From positions 95,001 to 159,000 of the forward strand of contig WPIO01000143.1 of the NCBI GenBank assembly GCA_009760855.2: a DNA stretch of 64,000 nt, read 5' to 3'. A program made the position numbers and the translations under genes. Below, piece after piece: positions 1 through 19,619 of this stretch; position 1 is the first letter of the stretch; every line of letters begins with the position of its first letter. Under the pieces are notes generated by a model. That model did not search any database, was not told where the DNA came from, and saw only the letters and a program-made list of their open reading frames with translations. The stretch comes from Cristatella mucedo. Taxonomy: Eukaryota > Bryozoa > Phylactolaemata > Cristatellidae.

Positions 1-291
1 CATGTAGCCCCAAGCGTCCGCTAGGGTCACCTGCAGGGCTGTGCTGGCCGAGCGAGCCCCCCCCCCACCTCTGCCCTCGACCTCGTCTGCTTCTGGGCTT
101 TGACGTCCATCCAGAGAATGTCTATGCCTATCGAAACAGCAGCCAGTCGCAGCAGCAGCACCTTTTCTTACTCGGAGCAGACGCCCACTGATGTCCTCTG
201 CTGATCGCTCTTGCACGAATCGAACAAAGGGGGTGGGACTCAGTTCGGCCTCGGAGGCGGCAGTGAAGCAGGCGGCTGCGTCACGTTGCAG
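1..291. other. Window start, upstream intron or exon of MCM4, not resolved
   Basis: No exon could be assigned. A polypyrimidine stretch and a TTGCAG acceptor run into the first recognised MCM4 exon at 292. A short open stretch around 99-190 is in no recognisable MCM4 context, so I treat this interval as intron. The N-terminal half of MCM4 (including the zinc-binding region) must lie outside the window or be cut off here. Confidence 0.5.
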
Positions 292-9257
<8,966 letters not shown>

Positions 9258-9558
9258 GTCGCCGTGCGACTTACGGAGAAGCAGGCTGCCAGGCCGGCCC
9301 TGCTCGCCTCGGCCGACCGACTAGCGGTGGCGACCATCCCGCCGCTCGTCCACGTCGGCGGCACGTCGCGGGTGGGAGAGATTTTTCGGGCGCATGCCAG
9401 CTGCGAAGCAAACGATCGCCGGGCCACTGCATCGTGTTTCCATTGGATTATCTTTTCCTTTCTCTGCCGAAACGTGCCGAGCCGTGCATTCTCGATCTCG
9501 CTAGCGGATGTCGGCGAGATGCGTCCATTGCTGCTCGCCGGCGCGCAGCTGTCGAGTG

Positions 9559-9564
9559 AATAAA
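9559..9564 (+). terminator. Polyadenylation signal of MCM4
   Basis: AATAAA lies 302 bases past the MCM4 stop, before a LINE-B fragment begins near 9650. It is the first canonical hexamer after the stop. Confidence 0.6.
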
Positions 9565-9650
9565 TCGTCGGCACGACCGAATGTATCGCCAAAGCTTCTT
9601 CACTAGTCTTTGGATTCACATTGTGGCTGGCATTCATGGCCATGCCTGGC

Positions 9651-10395
9651 ACAGCTAGCCATCACATCCGATCCCTATCCAAGATTAGAAGCTGTCTCCC
9701 ACAGTGGCTTGTAAAAAATTTAACTAGCTCTTTAGTTCTGTCTCGGCTTGATTATTGTAATTCCCTTTTGGCTGGGCTGCCAAAGAAAGCTATTATGCCA
9801 CTACAGCGGACTATGAATATGGCTGCAAGGCTGGTCTTTAAGTCCCAGCGGTTTGAGCACGTGTCACCTCTGCTGAAAGAGCTAGAATGGTTGCCGGTTG
9901 AGCAAAGGATACAGAGCAAAGTTCTTACACTGACCCACAAGGCCCGCCACGGCTTGGCTCCTTCATACCTAGCAGAACTGCTGCATCAGTTTCAGCCTGT
10001 TCGCGCCCTCAGGTCCTGTGTGGACAATAAATTAGCTGCCCCATTCCTCCGCTTAAAGACAGTTGGCGACAGAAGCTTTAGCTCTGCAGGTGCAAGACTG
10101 TGGAACTCGCTTCCACAATTCTTACGAAACGACATCTACTCCAACTGCCGACTATGGCACATCTTTTTCAGCGGTCCTGAACTGCTACTTCTATGCTACT
10201 CACTACCTCAACTGCTCTCCTATCTCTGCTATGCTTCCCACTTTCTCTTTGTTGTGCGAGACGAAGTCTGTTGGGTACCGAATGCGTACCGGAAGCCGCT
10301 TAGGCTGTGTGCGCTATACAAAACTCCTGCGTAACACCCACATGGTCTTTTTGACTTTTTGGAGTTACAGACGGAGATACATACATAGTGCTCGT
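9651..10395 (+). mobile_element. LINE-B fragment (RT C-terminal end plus 3' region)
   Basis: A CR1/L2-type ORF end is open over about 9651-10140. It includes [35 protein letters not shown] and WLPVEQRIQSKVLTL, nearly identical to 17610-18000. The catalytic RT part is absent (5' truncated). The 3' region ends near a GTTACAGACGGAGATACAT motif. It lies just after the MCM4 poly(A) signal and is not part of that gene. Confidence 0.85.
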
Positions 10396-11404
10396 GTTAG
10401 GAGTAGAATCTTGACGCTTTCTTTTTTAAAGGATGAAGGAGTGAGCAGCAGCTCATGTCCACGTAAGGAAAGGCAGTCTTTCTTCTCCAGCGTGGCGTAC
10501 AAATCTCTACTTCGCCGGCGAAGGTCGCGGACAGATCACGGTGCTCGCTAGCAAGGGCTGCTATGCACAGGGAGAGGCCTAAAACTGTCTACAAGATCGA
10601 CTTGAGCCAGTTATGCAACAATCGGAGCAGCTGATATAGTGCTGCTGATAATGCCCAAGGTTTCTTGCGACGCGAAAAAGGGGGCATTAAGCACGAGCTT
10701 CGAGTCGAAACTGTTTGCGTGGGAGTCGCAGGAATAGGCAAGATTTAGCCGACTTTAGTCTGAAGGGAGTCGATTCCGTTGTTTACTCGTGACCACTCCA
10801 AACACGACGGCTGACCTTTTAAGTCAAACTGGAAACCAAGTTGACTAGCCTAACGACGTTAATGTCGGCTACGGCAGAACTAGCAAACCTGGCGTCACTC
10901 AGATTCTGAAAAGCCGCTACCTATGGTATCCAGCAGATTAAACTGCAGATAATTGCAGATTTACTCCAGCAGAATAGCTTGAAGTCTCTGCACGGGCTAT
11001 TGGCTGTTCCAAAATCACAGTTTGATGTTTGATGTCTGCCAAGTGCAAATTTGCACCTACCCCCACCCCCCAAGTCTCCGTGCATGACTTTACACAGGTT
11101 CAGTGACTGGCACCTTCAATCGGCCGATTGATTTTGAAATTTTCTCTGCTTTTTCACAGCATCGTACAAGACTCTCTATGGCTTCGCGAGGTAAACGAGG
11201 CCTCGTTTCTATTCGTCAGTCGAATGAGGTGGCTGTATCTAGTCGTTAGGGATCGATGGTCGAAGTGTTGCACTAGTAGTTCTCATAAGGTATTGAAGAG
11301 ATTTCTTATTACTACTATTACTCGACACACAGCATGGATGCTAGTGTATGTCTTCCTTACAGCCAAGGAAAATTGCCAAAATCGCGGGCCTGCCGAAGTA
11401 TTTT
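10396..11404. other. Intergenic stretch, nothing recognised
   Basis: Contains short A-rich and C-rich runs and short open frames in several phases with no recognisable product. Confidence 0.5.
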
Positions 11405-11545
11405 TTCCATGCATTTGTGACATCCCGTCTTGACTTATGCAATTCACTACTCGCAGGTCTTCCAGCCTGCGTGATAAGACGCTTGCAGTTGCTGCCAAAC
11501 TCGGCAGCAACTGCAATTTAGTCGGCTTGTCTGTGGTGAGCTTCA
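11405..11545 (+). mobile_element. LINE-A internal fragment
   Basis: Diverged copy of the segment encoding the C-terminal end of the LINE-A ORF ([14 protein letters not shown] ... [11 protein letters not shown]), with a duplicated and frameshifted end. Confidence 0.6.
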
Positions 11546-11594
11546 CAGCAGTGCTGAAATACACCACTTGTCGCTGACCCGTAATGGCTCCCCC

Positions 11595-11728
11595 ATAAAA
11601 GAAAGCATATCTTCAGCCCAAGAAAACAATCTCTATTCGGGTGCTTCACATGTGCCACGGGGCTCGAGCCCACGACCTCAGCCTGACCTTGGTCGGGTCG
11701 AGCACCTTAACCGCTGGACCAGACCTGC
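11595..11728 (-). mobile_element. SINE-2 (tRNA head, LINE-A-like tail)
   Basis: The reverse complement starts TGGTCCAGCGGTTAAGGTGC (box-A-like), has a B-box-like GGGCTCGAGCCC, and ends with GAAGCACCCGAATAGAGATTG, which resembles the LINE-A 3' hairpin. Compare the copies at 43.5 and 48.0 kb. Confidence 0.55.
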
Positions 11729-11739
11729 TCGGCAAGATA

Positions 11740-12660
11740 AAACCAACTTACTAGTTATGGGGAAACCAAGTGTGAATCAGAAATTGAAAGGCTGACACTC
11801 ACAATCGATTCTGCCAGCATATCTCCTGTTGAATCTGCACGAAATCTAGGTGTCATATTCCAAAGCGACCTTTCGTTAGACGACCACATCAGCTCCACAG
11901 TCAAGTCTGCCTACTTTCAGCTACTTAACATTGCTAAAATTTGGGCTTGTTTAGACATGGATACCACATTTAAGTTGGTCCATGCATTTGTGACATCCCA
12001 TCTCGACTTCTGTAACTCACAGCTTGCTGGTCTACCGTCCCATGCAATCATGCGCTTACAGCTGGTGCAAAACTCTCCAGCTAGGCTTGTCTTTCGTGAG
12101 CTTTGCAGTTGCCACATCACACCACTCCTCGCCGACCTGCGCACTGGCTATCAGTCAAACAACAGGTCTACTTCAAGGTTTTTGTCGCTCACTTTTAGGT
12201 CCCTTCATTCTTTGGCTCCAGCCTACCTATCAGATCTACTGCGGAACCAGGCAAAGCATCGTGCCACCCGCTTTTCGGAATCCAGTAGTTGACCAACACA
12301 TCGAACAAACCTCAAATTCTTTGGAAGCCGTGCCTTTAGTTCGTAAGCTCTCAAAGCCAGGAACTCACTCCCGACTTGCGTCACGACATCTTCTGACTTG
12401 TCCAAATTCAAAAAGAAACGAAAAACGCATCTATTTATCACAGCATTTAGTGGGTTCCCCGTGATTCGTTCTTTGTATGCTTATGCATGCTGACATTATG
12501 CATGCTGCCACTGAAAATGCATGCTGACGCTGTCCATGTCGCCCACCCCTAACCATGTTATTCCTGTCGTTTATTGTGCTTCCTTTGCAGTGAATGTTAA
12601 GTGTCTAGAAAGAGATAAGAGTTCTCTGGGGGCTATATCAAATGCATTGTTATTATTATC
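11740..12660 (+). mobile_element. LINE-A fragment (ORF C-terminus and 3' UTR)
   Basis: Begins at KTNLLVMGKPSV and runs through VESARNLGVIFQSDLSLDDH and HAFVTSHLDFCNS to a 3' UTR ending in the hairpin and ATT repeats. Several frameshifts and in-frame stops; inactive. The catalytic YADD part is missing. Confidence 0.85.
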
Positions 12661-12695
12661 GTCTTACTGTTTCCCTGCATTCTCTTGTTCGGCTT

Positions 12696-15600
12696 ATCTG
12701 TCAGAGCACTGATAGTTTTGATACTCCACATACCTAGTAGAGAATGATTTGAAACCATGGTGAGCCGTGATGGCACACTTGGTAAGGCGGTACGTTTTCA
12801 CGGCGGCACGTTCGAATCCTGAGATTGGCGACCCTTCGTTGCCGCTGCAAGCGGCGGTGATAGCCGTAAGGATTCTTCTGTCGCTATGCATCAGAGGCTG
12901 CTTAATCATACCAAGGCTATTAAAATCGACCAGTGACGGCAGCTCATCAATTCTCACCAAAAAGCCAGACAGTCACATTGCTCACAGTGCAACATTTCGG
13001 CAAAGGCATGCATGAACCGGGTCTTACAGGCTGAAACAAGCTGACGATGAAAGCAAGCCCAGTGGAAGATGCTAACCAGCGGCTAGCTAGCTACGGCTGC
13101 TGCTACCAGCACATGCTCACATCTCGGATTCATGTGACTGACTGCTAAGCACACCGAGCCATACCTGGTGGTGCTTCCAAAGGCAGGAGAGTAAGTTAGA
13201 TTTTAAAATTTCAGACAAACAATGCCGCTCATGTCCGCTCGATAATGCGTTTTATTGCCAAGAAAGAGAGAAGCATGCACAACAGGTGACCTTGAATGTA
13301 AATGCACAGTAAGTGACCCTGGACGATAGCAAACGGCAGAGACGATTTCCACTCGCAAGCTGACAAGATTTTACATCGTCAAATGCCGTCGGGGCATATG
13401 CACCGAAACGAAATAAAAAATCGCAAAATTTGCTTGACAGCAGTGATGCAGCATCATCGAAACGTGTCGAATATTGTCAAACTGGAGAGGATGAACGTGC
13501 AGCCGAAGAGGCGCAGATGCCACGACCTCGAGAAGCAGCAGCTAGCTGTTCAGTTATATGTCCAGTTATGCCAGGAGTAATGTCGAGTTATTATGCAGGA
13601 AGCAGCAGCAGTGATCTTTTTTCTATGCCCTGTCCATCTACGACGAGCAGGCACAGCACAGGTGCCGAGAACCGGCCGGTGGTCGTGTAGCGATGGAAAC
13701 CAGCATTGGCCACCCGCCAGCCGACCATTGTGGGCAGGCCACAGCAGCATCGAGTGAGAGGTGTGACGTGGTGCCGCGACGACTGCCCAAGCCTGCTCGA
13801 CAGACCAAGACGAGTTCAACTGGAGTTAAAGGAGGCACGATGCTCTCGCGCTCACTGCCTCGGCGTCAGAGCTCGAGGTCGATAGACGTTGGAGCCTCTG
13901 CTGCTGCACATAGGCTCTCCGTCCATCCATTGACTACCGCCGCAGCCACGCCGCCACCGCCACAGTGCGATCGGCCGAATCCTAGTCGGCTCCGTCGCCG
14001 TAGATGAGCTCCAGCGCCAGAGCAATGTTGCCGTCGGCAGCGGTCAGAGCACGTCGCGCCAGAGCCTCGTCGTCGATGCCCATGTCGCGCAGCTGACGTA
14101 TCTGCGACTCGAGGTATCTGACCGAGCGACCGCGTCCCTGCGCACTGCCGCTGCCTCCGCCTCCTGCCGGTGCCGAATTGCCTGCTGCTGCTGCGCCGCC
14201 GCTGCCGGCGTGCACGTGCTCGTGGGCACGCTGCAGCGCTTGAGCAAAGAAGTCCTGGCTGATCGGCTGAGCAGCAGCAGCTGCTGCTGCTTCGGCGGCT
14301 TGCTGCCTGGCAACATCGGACGAGCTCGGCTGCTGCTGGAACGACGTTTTTAAGACACCGATGTTCCGAATTACATGCCTGCGCGCCGGCGCAGCTGCTG
14401 CTGAGCGCAGCCGCCATTGCTGCACACAATCGATTGGCGATCGGTCGAGGCGAGCGTTCCTGCTGTACGCACGTGCCTATAAAAAGCACGGCTTCGACGG
14501 AGGCGGGATGCCGCGCGGGACTCGGACAGGGAGTTACCTGTGCCGGCGATCGGGACAATGAGGCTCCGGCCGCCGCTGCCAGGGCGGCGCTCAGCTGCGA
14601 CGTGGTGATGACTGGAGCAGAGGCCGGCAAGTGCTGCTGCAGGACCCTGCTACCGCCGGCCGTCGGTGCCTGGAGCGACGATGCAGCACGGACGGTTTAG
14701 GCAGGCCACGGGCCGCAGTGACACTCTGTGACAGTGACGCAGACACACACTGTGTGGCAGTTACAGTGCGCACACCTCCTTTCCCTGCATTGTCCCAATG
14801 CACTCGTGCCGGAGAAGATGCTTCGGTGTGCATGCGACATTTCAGACGAGACCGGCAGGTCGCTTGACCGCAGACGAGCGGGCAGGGCAGCTGCCGGTCG
14901 AAATACTTATGCAACCAGCCGTGCGAAATTGTGGCAGCGGCCGTCGCCGGAACAGAAGAACAGCGACGATGGCTTCTCGAGAGGCAGAAGCTCAGTCAAA
15001 AGAGCTCCTCAGAGCGAAAGGCCAGCGACTGCCAAGAAAGAAGGCCGAGCGGGGGGGGGGGGGGGTTGAGAAGGTGGGGGAGAGAAGGAGGAGCGAAACC
15101 GAGGCGGTCGAACCTCTGACGACATCTGCCCGGATATCCGGAGCAGCATCGTGGCTGGCAGCACTTGCCACCGTCATGGAGGTGCTAAAGAAATGGGAGC
15201 GCCACCTCACTCCCCTACTTTAACCTCACCCGAACAGATCACCACGATGCACCTCTATCCGGCAGCATCAGAGAGCTCGCACAATACCGCGAGGAGTCGC
15301 GGACAAGCATGGGCAGGTCAGAGTGGCAAGCAAGCGCCTACAGCGTGCCTGAGCTTGCATGCTGCAACCAACGGCCACGGCCCTCTCCTTCACTTTGGCC
15401 CCCATCATAACGACGGCTGCTCTCAGACATCCGTGTCTAGCAAACAGCCTGCAGAGGAAGGAGCACAGTCACGTGACTCGACAGCTGCCGAGTCGAATCT
15501 GACGAGCGCACAGCTGTGGCGGCAAAGGGGTAGCAACAGTGGTGGCAGCAGCAGCAGGACGGCAAGATCGACCTCAGCAATGACCAACGTGCAGCCGAAA

Positions 15601-15776
15601 GGTATCCGGGAACGGCACGTGACGGCAGCAGCTGTGGTGAAGTCTGCCTGGCTCAAAGTGGGGCGAGGCTCGGGCGAGCAGCAAGGTCGAGCAACGATGT
15701 GTCCGAGGCCAACGAGCTCACCCCTCCCCGGCCACTCGGACCGTTAACTAACGAGACTCTGTCTAGCGAGCATCAT
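12696..15776 (-). pseudogene. UBL7-like truncated duplicate (last exons only)
   Basis: Near-identical copy of 34909-37635. It keeps the UBA-containing last exon (13982-14335, stop at 13982-13984) and the preceding exon (14538-14669), both with GT-AG sites and phase 0. It ends at about 15776 in what is intronic or mid-gene sequence of the other copy, so the UBL-coding exons are missing. The UBA exon lacks 30 bases found in the other copy (Gly/Ser-rich residues). A 3' UTR AATAAA equivalent is at 13251-13256. The remaining exons are still open, so transcription from a new promoter cannot be excluded, but as a UBL7 gene it is broken. Confidence 0.75.
12758..12925 (+). mobile_element. SINE-1 copy
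   Basis: tRNA-like head GTGAGCCGTGATGGCACACTTGG, B-box-like CGTTCGAATCC, and the SINE-1 tail (GGCGACCCTTC ... GGTGATAGCCGTAAGG ... TCGCTATGCATCAGAGGCTG). Its head is inside the duplicated segment; the tail is deleted in the other copy. Confidence 0.7.
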
Positions 15777-16149
15777 GCAGGTGTGGCGGTAACCAGCCGT
15801 GCAGGCACTGCACTTCATTAACGAATATACAGTTAGCAATTGGCTTATATGGCTTTTACTCTACTTTCAAAAAGGCAATAAAAAAATAACATCTGTAAAG
15901 CCCCCTAAGAGAGCTTACCCTCTTTCTAGGCACTTGACATTTGCTGCAAAGGAAGCATGATCGAACCGTTCTTGAGAAGCAAATTAAAAATTACCTTGCG
16001 GCTGTAGTCGAATCATCACCTAATAATTGATGGCACACACCCATCACGACAGGGCTGGTCGAGCTGGCAAATGGGTAAAAACATTCATGGCTTCACCCTA
16101 GATACCAGCCGACTAATCAGATAATGCGATGAACATGAAACTCAGGAGT
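15777..16149. other. Intergenic, with a LINE-A 3' end fragment
   Basis: A minus-strand LINE-A tail (15880-15975, AATAAC...TCTGTAAAGCCCCC then hairpin) is the only recognisable element. The rest shows nothing. Confidence 0.5.
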
Positions 16150-18010
16150 GCTCTTGACAAGCATGCTCCCGTTCACTCTATCCGTGTGTTCAAAGTCGTG
16201 GATTACCTTTAATTTACAAAAAAAACTCCTTAAGACGCGAAGGGTTAAGCACAGGCTAGAACGTCGTCTCAAGAAATCGGGGTCTGACGCAGATCTAGTC
16301 AATTTTAAAGACTTCCTTGAGTTGACACCCGAAAGCTTAAAAAAACCAGGGCTTCGTTTTTCATTAGAAAGCTGAATTCCTGCCAGTCGGACACTAAACA
16401 GATTTATAAGACTGTAAATAATTTACTGGCCAATGCTGTGAGGTCTGACTCCCCAGATATTAAGGGCTCAGCCGAAAAGTTTTCAGCCTTCTTTACTGAA
16501 AAAAATGTGCACATTCGTGCGTTCATTGAGCCTCCTCCGACCAAAGCAATCGCCGTTCCTCAACCTGTGACTTTCCTTAAAAGGTTCTCCGATGTTTCTG
16601 CCTATGATGTGGCTGCCTTAATAAGGTCTAGCGAAAAGAGCTCGTCTCCTGAAGTCCCTATACCTTCATCTCTGTGGTCTTCACTAGCAGACCAACTTAG
16701 CCCTGCCATAACCAAGATTGTTAATGCTTCTTTGGGAAAAGGGGTCGTCCCTAAGTCCTTCAAATCGGCAATCGTTAGACCTATTCTTAAAAAGCCTGGA
16801 TTAGACACAGATGTCCTAGCGAACTATCGTCCAGTTTCCCTTCTTCCGTTTTCATAAAAGATTCTTGAAAAAAATTGGTGCTAAGCAGCTAGTTGAACAT
16901 ATTGAAAATAATAGAATGTCAGAAACATTTCAATCAGGGTTTAAGAGGCAGCACTCTACTGAAACTGCTCTCCTACATGTTAACAATGACATTCTACGTG
17001 GCAACGAAAACGGGAATGTCACTTTAGCTCTGCTAGATCTGTCTGCTGCCTTCGACACCATTGATCACGAAGTTCTGCTTGAACGATTGAGAACAACGAT
17101 CGGTCTGGCAGACGAAGCACTGGCGTGGTTTAAATCATACTTGTCTGATCGCGTTCAATCCGCGTCGTGTGGTGGTCAGGTCTCAGACACGAGAAGGGTC
17201 ACCTGTGGAGTCCCTCAAGGGTCTGTACTCGGTCCCTTGCTGTTCTCCATTTATACGCAACCTCTGGGAAAAGTGATTAAGGCCCATGGAATAGGATATC
17301 ACTTCTATGCTAACGATACTCAGTTGTATTTGTCATTAAAACCATCGGAATCTGCTGCAGCAACTGAGAAACTGAATGCTTGCCCTGCCGATATTCGATC
17401 CTGGATGTCGGAAAACTTCCTGAAATTAAATGACGATAAAACCGAACTGCTGCTGATAGGACACCCTAAGCGTGTGGCTGGATTAAAAGGCTTTGCTGTT
17501 CTAATAGGCAATGCTATTGTGCGACCTTCACCACGTGCTCGTAATCTAGGTGTCGTGTTCGACAGCTGCCTCAATTTCAAAAGCTTCATTCAGAAGACTG
17601 CCTCTACAGCTAGCCATCACATCCGATCCCTATCCAAGATTAGAAGCTGTCTCCCACAGTGGCTTGCAAACAATTTAACTAGCTCTTTAGTTCTGTCTCG
17701 GCTTGATTATTGTAATTCCGTTTTGGCTGGGCTGCCAAAGAAAGCTATTATGCCACTACAGCTGACTATGAATATGGCTGCAAGTCCCAGCGGTTTGAGC
17801 ACGTGTCTCCTTTGCTGAAAGAGCTAGGATGGTTGCCGGTTGAGCAAAGGATACAGAGCAAAGTTCTTACGCTGACCCACAAGGCCCGCCACGGCTTGGC
17901 TCCTTCATACCTAGCTGAACTGCTGCATCAGTTTCAGCCTGTTCGTGCCCTCAGGTCCTGTGTGGACAATAAATTAGCTGTCCCATTCCTCCGCTTACAG
18001 ACAGTTGGTG
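16150..18010 (+). pseudogene. LINE-B reverse transcriptase, defective
   Basis: CR1/L2-like RT, 5' truncated with no endonuclease domain. The linker region (KRRVKHRLERRLKKSG-like) at 16.2 kb is followed by open stretches 16438-16857 (ends ANYRPVSLLPFS then stop and frameshift) and 16865-17818. The latter has LLDLSAAFDTIDHEVLLERL and [14 protein letters not shown]. The catalytic YADD box reads YAND (near 17306), which loses a metal-binding Asp. A deletion near 17785 shifts the frame before SPLLKELGWLPVEQRIQ. At least three independent lesions; inactive. Its C-terminal half matches 9651-10140. Confidence 0.9.
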
Positions 18011-18064
18011 TAAGCAGAGGAATGGGTACGGTTGGTGTACGCGCGTGTGCTTACAGACAGTGGA

Positions 18065-18220
18065 CTGTAAGCACACGCGCACATGCTCAAAGCCTAAGCA
18101 GCAGACTGCCGTACGATAGTGAGAAGCTTGGCTGAGTGTAGTCAAGGGTGAGCAGTCGAGAAAGTGAAAAGCATGGAAGTAGCAGCTGAGGACGGCTAGA
18201 AAGGACGAGCCACAGTGGAC
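18065..18220 (-). mobile_element. Probable LINE-B 3' region fragment
   Basis: Weak match, in reverse complement, to the LINE-B 3' region (AGTAGCAGCTGAGGACGGC, GCATGGAAGTAGCAG, AAGCCTAAGC). It is preceded by a short inverted repeat around GTAAGCACACGCGC at 18030-18080. Confidence 0.4.
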
Positions 18221-18379
18221 GTTGTGGATATGAGACTGGAAGGGTTGCGCCACTGCCAGCGATCACGAGCACAAGCCTGGCACTGTCCAAGCTTGCATCG
18301 CTTTTTTAAATCCGGCTGACCCGGTAGAGCTGCTGCTGCTACTGCCGGTCGCGGCCGAGCGAACTGCCGGGATTATGCA

Positions 18380-18520
18380 TAATACTAATAATAATTAGTA
18401 TTATCATTATTATTATACATAGCGCAACATACACCCGCATAGCGCATTCAGAGAATTTAATCCCTTTCTAGGCACTCTACGTAAGCGGTAAACGAAGCAT
18501 GACCAAGCGGTAACCAGCAG
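18380..18520 (-). mobile_element. LINE-A 3' end fragment
   Basis: AAT/ATT-rich tail, then GCGCATTCAGAGAATTTAAT ... CTTTCTAGGCACT, the inverted LINE-A hairpin in diverged form. Confidence 0.55.
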
Positions 18521-19178
18521 AGTCACCTTGCATAAAATGGTTGGCGCGGTGGCACGCACAAAGACAAAATCCATAACAAACGGCTTTGTCTGAGCCCGAA
18601 GCTTAGGTCAGTTAGATCAGGGCTTCTAAGGTCTTCGCCGCTCGGAATCGGCGCGTGGCAGTGGCCACCGAAGCCGGGCCTGGCGACAGCAGGGTTGGGG
18701 GGAACTGTCCGCCCGGCGACCGGCAGCAAATCGGTCGAAGCGCTCGAAAGATATGGTGAGGCGCGCGCGCGCACGGTTCACGCCTCGACGCCGTTGAGCC
18801 GGTGCTTCTCGGCAAGAGAACGACAATTCGCCGCGCGATCCGGTAACGAAGAGCCGAGCAATGGCGGCCGAGGTGAAACCGACTCGCGAACCGGCGCGGC
18901 GAGTGCCGGCGGACAGCCACATCAACAAGCGACCAAAACGCACCCTCCGCGGACGGCGCCGGCGCATTATGGAAGAGCTCGCTCGACCGGTGAGCGCCAC
19001 CGGGAGCGAGCGGCCGCACGGCAGCCAGAGCGCGCCCGCGAGCTCGAGAGAGCGCCGTTCAGCCGTTCGGAGTCGGCGGGAAGCATGCGCCGGAAGACCA
19101 CGCCCGAGTCGTCGACCGGCTAAAACGACCAATCAGCGTCGTCCAAAAGGCTCCCGAAGGTCCCAGAGTACCTGACCG

Positions 19179-19214
19179 GAAAATTCTGGGCCGACGTTCT
19201 GGAACGTTCTCGAC
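19179..19214 (+). promoter_or_regulatory. Heat shock elements (HSF binding sites)
   Basis: GAAAATTC (19179-19186) is a GAAnnTTC inverted pair. TTCTGGAACGTTCTCGA starts at 19197 and contains three perfect alternating units (TTC-tg-GAA-cg-TTC) and an imperfect fourth. This is the known HSF trimer target. No other stretch I read in the window has three perfect units. Confidence 0.7.
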
Positions 19215-19264
19215 GGCCGTCATTTCCTGTTCTCGCTCGCGTATAGCGGCACGCCGGTAACTCA

Positions 19265-19325
19265 CAGTCGTGATTCCGTATTCGCTGAGTGCGCCGTCCC
19301 GCTGAAGAAGCTGAAGAAGGAAGAG
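19265..19325 (+). other. Candidate noncoding exon 1 of HSP70
   Basis: A stretch 50-110 bases after the heat-shock elements ends AAGGAAGAG followed by GTGAGC, a consensus donor. The start codon exon at 23050 has a matching acceptor (CGTCGTAG) six bases before the ATG, so a 5' UTR intron of about 3.7 kb is required somewhere. A weak TATA-like GTATAG is near 19241. Exon start is approximate. Confidence 0.4.
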
Positions 19326-19619
19326 GTGAGCGAGGTGGAATGTCGTGGATTTGAACCGATAATGCCTTAAATTAAACACTGTGCCACGTGTCTGTAAACA
19401 CAGTAGGCCTTAAAAACCGCGTAAGAAATTACGTGCCTATGGATATCTAAACGCTTGTCGCTTCCGGCTGCTGAATCCCACCCCGGCGGCAGCAGTTGTT
19501 ATCACTTCGTCATCTTAGATCAAATGCATTCCTAGATATTAATGTTGTTGCTAAGATTCAAGAATTATGTATTGATAGAATATACAGTTTATTAAGAACT
19601 GGTGGGAACATTATAGGCC

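Larger units (their letters stand above)
18640..19330 (+). promoter_or_regulatory. CpG-rich region, likely HSP70 promoter
   Basis: Dense in CG dinucleotides and poor in repeats, unlike its surroundings. Open frames on both strands (for example 18695-19123) are Arg/Ala-rich by-products of composition. It ends in heat-shock elements and a candidate noncoding exon. Assignment to hsp70, 3.7 kb downstream, is inference. Confidence 0.5.

Noticed and set aside
12758-12850. Possible functional tRNA gene
   Set aside because: Box A and B are present, but no cloverleaf acceptor stem could be paired and the sequence recurs with a SINE tail in five places.
13866-14630. 254-codon minus-strand frame overlapping the UBL7 duplicate
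   Set aside because: Different frame from the UBA-coding one; low-complexity Arg/Ser/Ala shadow.
18626-19132. Arg/Ala-rich frames on both strands in the CpG-rich region
   Set aside because: Composition artefact; opposite frames are equally open and no motif is seen.
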